A stretch of DNA of 49,841 nucleotides from Parafrankia discariae (lineage in GTDB: Bacteria > Actinomycetota > Actinomycetes > Frankiales > Frankiaceae): NCBI RefSeq assembly GCF_000373365.1, contig NZ_KB891170.1, positions 77,463-127,303 on the forward strand, given 5' to 3'. Positions within the stretch are counted from its first letter, which is position 1, and the number at the start of each line of letters is the position of its first letter. Below the pieces are notes generated by a model. The model saw only the letters and a list, made by a program, of their open reading frames with translations. It ran no database searches and had not been told where the DNA came from. Made by a program: the position numbers and the translations under genes. Below, in pieces: positions 20,301 to 28,600 of the stretch.

Positions 20301-22661
20301 CAGCCGGGCGAGCGCGGTCTCGACGCTGTCCACCCGCCCGCAGATGATCGACTGGTGTGGGCAGTTGTCGTGCGAGACCACGATCTCGGGCAACCCGTCG
20401 ATCGCCTCGGTGGCGACCTCCGCACCGCAGCCCAGCGCCCCGAACACGACACCCGGCACCTCGAGCGTGGCCGGGTCGAAGACCCCGATGAACTCGTCGG
20501 CGTACTCGTCGGTCATCAGCCCGGCCGAGAGCATCGCGTTCCACTCGCCCACGCTGTGCCCGGCGACCAGGTCGGGGACCACCCCGAGGCGGCGCAGGGC
20601 CGTGTCGAGGACCCGTCCCACCTGGACACTGGCGACGCCGTGGCTGCCGAGCTCGGCGGTGTCGCCCACCTCCGGGCGCGCCAGCCCGAAGTGGTCGCAC
20701 ACGTCGTCGATCCGTGGGGCGAACTTGTCCTCCAGACCGCAGAACAGGAACGCCAGCCGCGGGCCGACCTCGGCCCCGGCGCCGACGTCGGGGCCGAGGT
20801 CGGCACCGGGCCCGGCCCGGTCTCCGAGCAGCGGATCGGGGACGAACCAGAGATCGTTGCGCCCGCGCCACGCGGTGCCGCGGGCCGCCACCGTGCGGGC
20901 CAGCGCCAGCCGGCGCGGGGTGGGAGCCACCAGCGCCAGCCGGTACGGCCCGCCCACCGGCGGGGACGCCGCGTCGTCCCGCCCGAGCAGGTCGGCGTCC
21001 GGGACGGCCAGCTGGGCGACGATCTCGGCCGCCGACGAGCCCGCGAACAGCAGGACCCGCTCGGCCGCCGGGTCGGGCCCGAGCTCGGCACCCGTCCCGG
21101 CGGCGACGATGCCGGCGACGGAACCGGTGGAACCGGCGGAGCCACCGAAGCTCACCGGATCGACGGCGCCGGCGTGGTCGTCGAGGCACTCCTCCAGGAC
21201 GACGTGCGCGTTCACGCCGCCGAACCCGAAGGCGTTCACCCCCGCCCGGCGCGGCGTGGCGCCGGACGGCTCCCACTCGGCCGCCGCCCGGACCGGGGCG
21301 AACCGGCTCCCGTCGAACAGCGGGTGCGGCTCGTCGCAGTGCAGCGTCGGCGGCAGGGTGCGGTGGTGCAGCGCCAGCGCGGCCTTGATCAGTCCGGCCA
21401 TGCCGGCGGCGGGCATCGCGTGCCCGATCATCGACTTCACCGAGCCGAGACCGACCGGGCCCGCCCCGGCCTCGCTCGCCCCTACGCCGCCGCCGAAGAC
21501 CTTCGCCAGCGTCGAGAGCTCGGTGCCGTCGCCAGCCGGAGTCGCGGTCCCGTGCGCCTCGATCAGCCCGACCGCGCCGGGCGCCGCCGGGTCGAGACCG
21601 GCGTCCGCCCAGGCCCGCTCGATCGCCAGGATCTGCCCAGAGGACGCGGGCGCCATCAGGCTCGCGGTACGCCCGTCGCTGGACGTCCCGGCGCCGCGCA
21701 GCACGGCGTAGACCCGGTCGCCGTCGCGGCGGGCGTCGGGGAGCCGCTTCAGGACGATCATCCCGACGCCCTCGCCCATGAGCAGGCCGTCGGCGCGGCG
21801 GTCGAACGGCCGGATCCGCTGGGTGGGCGAGAGCGCCCGCAGCAGCGTGAACAGGCTCCAGAACGAGACCTCGTGCACGATGTGCACGCCGCCGACGATC
21901 ATCGCGCCGGCCCGGCCCCCGACCAGCTCCCGCATCGCGATGTCCACCGCGACCAGGGAGGACGCGCAGGCCGCGTCGATCGTGTAGGCCGGGCCGTGCA
22001 GGTCGAGACGGTTCGCGATCCGCGAGGCCGCCAGGTTCGGCACCAGGCCGATGGACGCCTCCGGCCGCTGCGGGCCCAGCTTGGCCAGAAACGCGTCGAC
22101 CACCTGGTCGACGGCCCCCTCCGGGACGTCCGGCAGCACCTCGCGCAGCGTGGTCGCCAGCTGGTGCGAGGTGCGGACCCGCTGCTCGAGCCGGGCCACC
22201 CCCGGCCCGACGTAGCCGCCGCGGCCCACCACGACGCCGACGCGGCCGCGGTCACCGAGCGCCTCGGCCCCGCCGGCGTCGTCCATCGCCTCGGCGGCGA
22301 GCCGCAGCGCGAGCAGCTGGTCGGGCTCCGCCCAGTCGACCGAGACCGGGACGATGCCGAACCGGGCGGGGTCGAAGGTCGCCAGATCGTCGACGAACCC
22401 GCCGCGCCGGCAGTAGAAGCCGGCGCCGTCCGGCCGCCGGTCACCGTCCGCGACCGCCCCGGCGGCCCCGGCGTAGTACTCGTCGAGGTCCCAGCGGCCC
22501 GGCGGGACGTCGGCGATCGCGTCCACGCCACCGACGATGTTGCGCCAGTAGGTGTCCAGGTCGCCCGCACCGGGGAACAGCGCGGACATCCCGACGATCG
22601 CGATCTCAAGCCCACCCGCGTCGCGGGGGCCGCCACCGTTGTGGCGGGATGTGTCACCCAT
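17307..22661 (-). CDS. Type I polyketide/lipid synthase PKS2: KS-AT-DH-degenerate PPTase
   Basis: Encodes 1784 residues from ATG 22661, which overlaps the end of PKS1 by eight bases. Domain order: ketosynthase (about 16-450; Cys232 in DAACASS, His in EAHGTATP and KSMIGHAMPAAG); acyltransferase (about 650-960; Ser703 in GHSVGEW, His in GFHSPF, but FCGLEDKF replaces FPGQGSQ and the malonyl-binding Arg is not seen); an Ala/Thr-rich linker; a double-hotdog dehydratase (about 1110-1420; His1136 in ADHCFYRQ, Asp/Gln in LLDNAGQFF); and an AcpS-like phosphopantetheinyl transferase region (about 1500-1610) with GIGLE instead of GIDLE (Gly1535) and AKQAAAKAYG instead of KEAAAKAFG (Gln1586). The last 170 residues are Pro/Gly/Ala-rich. 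It probably supplies condensation and dehydration to the PKS1 system, as in PUFA or heterocyst-glycolipid synthases. Confidence 0.93.
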   Translation of the reverse strand: MGDTSRHNGGGPRDAGGLEIAIVGMSALFPGAGDLDTYWRNIVGGVDAIADVPPGRWDLDEYYAGAAGAVADGDRRPDGAGFYCRRGGFVDDLATFDPARFGIVPVSVDWAEPDQLLALRLAAEAMDDAGGAEALGDRGRVGVVVGRGGYVGPGVARLEQRVRTSHQLATTLREVLPDVPEGAVDQVVDAFLAKLGPQRPEASIGLVPNLAASRIANRLDLHGPAYTIDAACASSLVAVDIAMRELVGGRAGAMIVGGVHIVHEVSFWSLFTLLRALSPTQRIRPFDRRADGLLMGEGVGMIVLKRLPDARRDGDRVYAVLRGAGTSSDGRTASLMAPASSGQILAIERAWADAGLDPAAPGAVGLIEAHGTATPAGDGTELSTLAKVFGGGVGASEAGAGPVGLGSVKSMIGHAMPAAGMAGLIKAALALHHRTLPPTLHCDEPHPLFDGSRFAPVRAAAEWEPSGATPRRAGVNAFGFGGVNAHVVLEECLDDHAGAVDPVSFGGSAGSTGSVAGIVAAGTGAELGPDPAAERVLLFAGSSAAEIVAQLAVPDADLLGRDDAASPPVGGPYRLALVAPTPRRLALARTVAARGTAWRGRNDLWFVPDPLLGDRAGPGADLGPDVGAGAEVGPRLAFLFCGLEDKFAPRIDDVCDHFGLARPEVGDTAELGSHGVASVQVGRVLDTALRRLGVVPDLVAGHSVGEWNAMLSAGLMTDEYADEFIGVFDPATLEVPGVVFGALGCGAEVATEAIDGLPEIVVSHDNCPHQSIICGRVDSVETALARLRARGVLGQTLPFRSGFHSPFLKPHLKRLRDGLYNTPLYTARVPVWSATTVAPYPAGHDEIRELAVRHLLEPVRFRELTRRLHSAGVRVFVQVGMGSVAGFVDDTLNGPGDEHASLVTNTTKRSGLDQLRRVAVALWADGAAPRLDVLPCHTRPEPATAAGTAVAAGTAVAAGTATAVGTAAAGATRAPRVAAPAARPGRPVRLRLGTPLVRLGADAPDLAASLPPRLGGADAGRRGDGDVPAQVADGPGGPARHAVLAELGAAVADARAVMSTVTDRWAAARASAPSATAQTQARTATAQAATTQAATAQAVPAPAGVPAARPAASGPGGGRTVRRELSLATMPEVADHCFYRQPPGWSDPSDLFPVVPLTGVLEMIIAEASALMPGRAVVAVRDVRATRWLAIEPPVQVTITSTPLGPDEIRVDVVGYTRATVVFADAYPAPPRVTDTATGFVPAPGAAGEVVIPGEAPSPHTGRAIYDDRLLFHGPGYQGVESVDGMAPLGLRGWLRVTPASGALLDNAGQFFGYWGMQYLPTDWLLFPASVTSIRFFGPPPPVGVRMSYLGRIRDVTDRTATADMEIRDADGRLWGHIQGWTDRRFTEDDVLWSMALAPEGNTQSHLTPDGWVVVTEHWRDPASRELSLRHYLDADERTRLARHNPLAARSWLLGRIAAKDAVRRRWWERGAGAVWPIEVGVTDLVSGRLVVGTVPTRPGLPELTRPEVGIAHRPEIAVALAVDDPGDVGGVGIGLERIEERDERRGPAAEAAVLAGSELSLLDELAGADPRARVLWLARFAAAKQAAAKAYGTGPAGDQRRFVVGRPRPGGSAVPAAVPRGPGGMVAHPTGEPPDVTGLPAPMLVPVTVSAPDGGPPAEPDGGPAAEPAAAGHTTGAEAGAGAGETWWVALRTMDTTGRPRPDTELNDHTAASGAATSGGAPAGGYIVAWTSPRIERSARPPGGAAGSPPTRRPGDQPTGPAGHRPGARTGTQPDQQKEQTQR

Positions 22662-25600
22662 CGAACGACCCGACTCCCGCGCACATGTAGACGACCTGGG
22701 TCGGCGCGGCCGCGACCGGCTCACCGAGCTCCCGCAGCAACGCGGCGACCCCTTCCCCGGGGTCGATCAGACCGATGCCCCGGCGGGCGTACTCCCGGGA
22801 CAGCTCGGCGGACACCATCCCGCGGCCGGCGACCGTGTCGGTGCCCCAGGGACCCCAGTCGACGCTGACCACCCGGCCGGCGAAACGCGCCGAGGCGGTG
22901 TGCGCGAGGGCGTCCAGGGCGTCGTTGGCGGCCGCGTAGTCGACCTGACCGCGGTTGCCGAACACCCCGGCCACGCTGCCGAAGAGCACAACGAAGCCCA
23001 CATCGGGCCGTAGCGCGTCCAGCAGGGCGCGCGCCCCGTCGACCTTCGTGCGGAACACCCGATCGAAGGACTCCGGCGACTTGTCCCGCAGCAGCCGGTC
23101 CTCCAGGACGCCGGCGCCGTGCACGACGCCGTCCAGCCGGCCGTGCCGCGCGTACACGTCGGCGACGACGCCGGCGACCGCGGTGACGTCCCGCACGTCG
23201 ACCGGGTGGTAGCGCACCGACGCGGCGACCTCCCGCAGCGCGCCGAGCGTGGCCCGGATCTCCCGCTCGGCCAGGATCCGCCCGATGCGGGCCTCTATCT
23301 CGGCCGGGCGGCGCACCCCCGCCGCGATCAGGGCACGGCGCAGCGCGGGCGGGTCGAACGCGCCCACGGTGGCCTCGTCCTCGGGCGCGTCCGGGACGGG
23401 CGTGCGTCCGATCAGCTCGACCGCGCAGCCGGTGGCACCCGCGAGCGCCAGCGCGGTCCGGGCGGTGATCCCACGCGCGCCACCGGTCAGCAGGACGACG
23501 CCGGACCCGTCCAGCCCCGGCGGAACCGCGGCGGCCCGCGGCGCCCCGGCGGCCGGAGCATCCGGCCCGCCGGTGACCGCGGCCAGGTCGACCATCCGCA
23601 GCTCGGGAGCGATCCGGACGCCGTCGCGGTAGCCGACGACCACCGGCGCGTCCGGCGTGAGCATCTCCGCGAGCAGGTTCTCCGCGATCCGCCGCGGCTG
23701 CGCCTTGGGATGGACGTCCACCAGCCTGATCAGGAGGTCGGGCAGCTCACGGGCCAGGGTCCGGAGCAGCCCGGCCATCCCGGCGCCCGGGCCGGGGTCG
23801 CCGATCTCGCCGTTGCGGCCGAGATCGCCGCCGAGGCCGGTGACCGCGACGAGCCGCCGGACGCCGGCCAGCGCGGCGGCGCGCAGCGCCGGGAACGCCG
23901 CCGGCAGACCGCCGGTCGGCCCCGCCGAGCCCTCCGTCGAGGCGGCCCAGAACAACCCGTCGGCGCCGATGCCGGAGGCGACCAGCTCGCCCAGGGCGGC
24001 GTCGTTCGCCGAGATGATGCGGACCTGCGCCCCGGCCTGTTCAAGCAGGCTCGACAGCGCGAGGCCGATCCCGAGCCCGCCGTCGACGACGGCGAACCGG
24101 GCGCCGTCCAGCACCGCCGTGCGGCCGGCGGCGACGATGTCGTCCCAGGACGGCAGCGGGGCCAGCTCGGTGGACTCCACCACGAACCGGCGCAGCGGCA
24201 CCCGTTCGGCGAACACCGGATCCGTGGCGCCCCGCGGGGCCGACAGCACCCCCCAGCCATCCGGCGCCGACGCGGTACCGGCTGACCGGACGCCGGCCGG
24301 CGGGGCACCAATTGGTGCCGCGAGCCGCGCGGACATCACCGGCGCACCCGCCGGTACCGGAACGGCCGTGGCCGCGGCCGCGGGAGTCGCCTTCGCCGCG
24401 GCGGTCGCCGGGACCGCGGCCGGGACGGCGGACCAACGCTCGGCGTGGCTCTGCTCGGGCACCTCGACCTGTCCGGGCCGGGCCCGTCCCGCGCCGGCGG
24501 CGGCGCCGGGCCCCGCGCCGTGGCCGGCCCCGCCCCCGGCGGTGACCGCCTGGTCGGCGGACCGGTCGACAGCCGGGTCGGCGGACCGGTCGGCGGCCGG
24601 GTCGGCGGACTGGCGCTCGACGATCCAGGAAACGATCCCCCGAACCGTCTTCACCGCCGCCAACTCCTCCACCACCGACTCATCCACATCACCCGCCCCC
24701 ACACCAGCCAGACCCACCCGCCCCGCGAGCTCCCCCAGAATCTCCGTCCGCTTGATCGAATCGATCGACAGATCAGCCTCAAGATCCAGATCCGGCTCCA
24801 GCATCTCCACCGGATAACCCGTCAGATCCGCGATCACCCCCACCACCGCATCCGCCACAGCCTCCGCCGACAACCCGACAGACCCCCCACCACCCACCGG
24901 CACACCCACCACAGCCGGCGCCGGAGACGAGGTGGCCGAGGACGCGGTGGCCGGGAGGGCGGCCGGCGCCGTGTCGTAGGCCGGGTCGGCGGACCGGTCG
25001 GCGGCCGGGTCGGCGGACTGGCGCTCGACGATCCAGGAAACGATCCCCCGAACCGTCTTCACCGCCGCCAACTCCTCCACCACCGACTCATCCACATCAC
25101 CCGCCCCCACACCAGCCAGACCCACCCGCCCCGCGAGCTCCCCCAGAATCTCCGTCCGCTTGATCGAATCGATCGACAGATCAGCCTCAAGATCCAGATC
25201 CGGCTCCAGCATCTCCACCGGATAACCCGTCAGATCCGCGATCACCCCCACCACCGCATCCGCCACAGCCTCCGCCGACAACCCGACAGACCCCCCACCA
25301 CCCACCGGCACACCCACCACAGCCGGCACGGCCAGAGCCGGAGACGCGGCGGCGGCAGGCGCGGCCACCGCGGATACCGCGGGTGCGGCATGCACCGCGG
25401 GCGTGGCGGATGCCGCGGGCGTGGCGGGCACCGCGGGCGTGGCGGGCACCGCGGGCGCGACAGGCGTGGCGGGCGGCAGGACGGCAGCCGGAGCCACCGG
25501 GGCCGGCAGCGGGGCTGCCTGAGCCCACCGCCCGGCATCGTGGTCGACCGGCGTGGCCGCGGCGGCGCCGCCCAGGTAGGTCAACAGAACGTCGCGCTGC

Positions 25601-28600
25601 GCCGCCACGAGATCACGGCCCGTCCGCAGGAACTCGAGGACGGCCGTGTCAGCGGGCCCGGTGACCGGGGCCGGCCCGGCCGGCCGGCCGGCGACCGCCG
25701 GCTCGACGGGGCTCGCACCGGCGGCGGCGAACGCGGCCCCGGACCCGTTCGGCCCCGGATACCAGCCGTCGCGATGTCCGTTCACATGCCCGTTCGCGTG
25801 CCCGTTCATCATCTGGGGACCGTCCACTGGAGTGCCTCCTGCCGATCCGCCGGCCCCCACCGGGCCGGGCGCGAAAACGCGCCAGGCCCCGGGGCCGTCC
25901 TGCCTGTCTGTGTCACCAGAGCCACCCGTCCGCGCCGTGGACGCCTCGACAGCCATCGGCCGCCCTGGCTCCGCGGCCCACTCAGCCGGCGCGGCCTCGA
26001 CAGCCGGCACGACCGGCACGACCGGCGGCACCCGTCGGGCGGGCCGCAGCCCACCGGGCAGGTAGCCGCCCTGCCCGGTCCGCACATACGCCCCGTCGAT
26101 CAGCCAGCCCGGGCGCCGGGGCATCCCGTCGGCCGGGACCGTGCGGGTGTCACGGCCCGCGAACAGGGCCGACGGGTCCAGCTCCACCCCGGCCGCCGCG
26201 AGCTCGGCCACCGCGAGCAGCAGCCGGCGCAGGCCGTGCTCCCCCGGCGCGTCGGTCGCCACGACCCGGTGCGGACGTCCGGCGAGAATCTTCGCCGTGA
26301 GCTGGGAGAGCACCCGGCCCGGACCGGTCTCGACGAAGACCCGGACGCCGGCCGCGTACATCGCCTCGATCTGCTCGACGAAGCGGACCGGGGCCGCGAC
26401 CTGGCCGGCCAGCGTCGCGCGGGTGCCGTCCGGGGTCCGCGGGTAGGGCGCGGCGGTCGTGTTGGACCACACCGGCAGCGTGAGCTCACCGACGGCCGTG
26501 GCGGCGAGCTCACCGGCCAGCGTGTCGGCCGCACCGGCGATCACCGGGCTGTGGAAGGCGCAGGCCACCGGGATGCGCCGGGCCGAGTGCCCGGCGTCCT
26601 TGAGCCGGGCGACCGCGGCGTCGACGGCGGCGGTGGGCCCGGAGATCACGGTCTGGCGTGGCGCGTTCTGGTTGGCGAGCGCCACGCCGGCCACGGTGCC
26701 GTCGGCCGCGGGCGCGCCGAGCGCGTCCCGGATCTGGTCGGCGGTCGCCGACACCGCGGCCATGGTGCCCGGGTCGCCGTCGGCCGCCGCGAGGATCGCG
26801 TCGGCGCGGGCCCGGCTGAGCCGGACGAGGTCGGCCCGGTCGTACGCGCCGGCCGCGCACAGCGCGACCAGCTCACCGTAGGAATGACCGGCGACATGGT
26901 CGGGACGGATCTTCAGCCCGGCCAGGATGTCGTGGACGGCCAGCCCGGCCATCCCCAGCGCGGGCTGCGCCGCCCGGGTGTCGGTCAGCGCCGCGGCCTG
27001 GGCCGTCCGTTCGGTGTCGCTGAAGGCGGCCGGGGGGAACATCGTGGCGGCGACGTCCGGGGCGAGCTCCAGCAGGGCGCGCAGCCGCGGGAAGGCCACG
27101 AAGAGGTCCGCGAGCATCCCGGGACGCTGGCTGCCCTGGCCGGGGAAGAGGAACGCCACCGGTCCGGCGCCGCCGCCCTCGGTGGACGTCCCGGTGCCGC
27201 CGCCGGCCGTGGCCGACGCGTCGGACGTGCCGGCCTCGTCCCCGGGGTGGACGAACACGCCGAGGCGGGAGTCCGACCGCGGCTCGCGCGCCCGGTCGAG
27301 GGCGGCGGCGAGATCGTCCAGCTCGTCGACGACGAAGGCGATCCGCACCGGGCCGCCCCGCTCCTCGGCCGCGGTGCGGGCCAGATCGCGCAGGTGGTAG
27401 GGCCGGCCCGCCTCCTCGTTGGCCCGGGCCAGTTCGGCGAGGCGGTCCAGCCGGCGCAGCGCGGCGGCGCGGTCCCGACCGCGGATCACGAACAGCTCCG
27501 CCGGCCACCGGTCCAGGCCGTGCGCGGGCTCCGGTGCCTTGTCGTAGGCCGACACGACGACGTGGAAGTTCGTCCCGCCGAACCCGAAGGCGGACAGGCC
27601 GGCGTGGCGCCGCCCGGCGGGCGCGATCCACGGGCGGGCCCGGTCGTCGAAGAAGAACGGGCTGCTCTCCTGCTCCCAGTACGGGTTGGGGCGGTCCATG
27701 TGCAGCGTCGGCGGCCGCACGCCGGTCTCCAGCGCGCGCGCCACCTTGACCAGCCCGGCCAGGCCCGCGGCGCACTTCGTGTGGCCGATCTGCGACTTCA
27801 CCGACCCGACCGCGCACTGGCCGACGGCGGCGCCGTGCTCGGTGAACACCTCGGTGAGGGTGGCGAGCTCGGTGCGGTCCCCGACGACCGTTCCGGTCGC
27901 GTGCGCCTCCAGCATGCCCACCTCGGACGGCGAGATCCCCGCCGTCGCGTAGGCCCGCTCGAGGGCGATGACCTGCCCGGCCTTGCGCGGCGCGGTCAGA
28001 CCGAGTGCCCGGCCGTCGGAGGAGCCGGCGACCGACCGGATGACCGCGCGGATCCGGTCACCGTCGCGCTGCGCGTCCGCGAGTCGCTTGAGAACGACGA
28101 CGGCGACGCCCTCACCGAGGCTGGTGCCGTCCGCTCCGGAATCGAAGCTGCGGCACCGACCCCCCGGAGACAGCGCGTGCACCGAGGCGAAAAGCAGGAA
28201 GTCGTGGACGCTGGAATGGGTGTCCACGCCCCCGCAGAGCACCATGTCGGACGAGCCCGCCGTCAGTTCCTTGCAGGCCGCGTCCAGGGCGGCCAGCGAG
28301 GAGGCACACGCCGCGTCGACGGTGAAGTTCAGGCCACCGAGATCGAGCCGGTTCGCCACCCGGCCGGCTATGACGTTCGCGAGCATGCCGGGGAAGGAAT
28401 CCTCGTCGAGCTCGGGCAGGAGCTCCTCCAGCTCGGCGGGAAGCTCACCGACCCAGGCCCGGTGCGCGGAGCGGAATCCATAGGTCGTGGAAAGGTCGGA
28501 ACCTGACTCCGCGCCGAAGACGACCGAGGCGCGCCGCCGGTCGAACGGTCGGCTTTCATACCCGGCGTCGCGAATGGCCCGGGCGGCCACCTCCAGCGCG

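Noticed and set aside
17367-28506. Very long open frames on the plus strand opposite the PKS genes (about 1833 and 1353 codons)
   Set aside because: They are rich in Arg, Pro, Gly and His with no domain similarity and mirror the third-position G/C bias of the minus-strand PKS genes, which have complete domain and active-site motifs.
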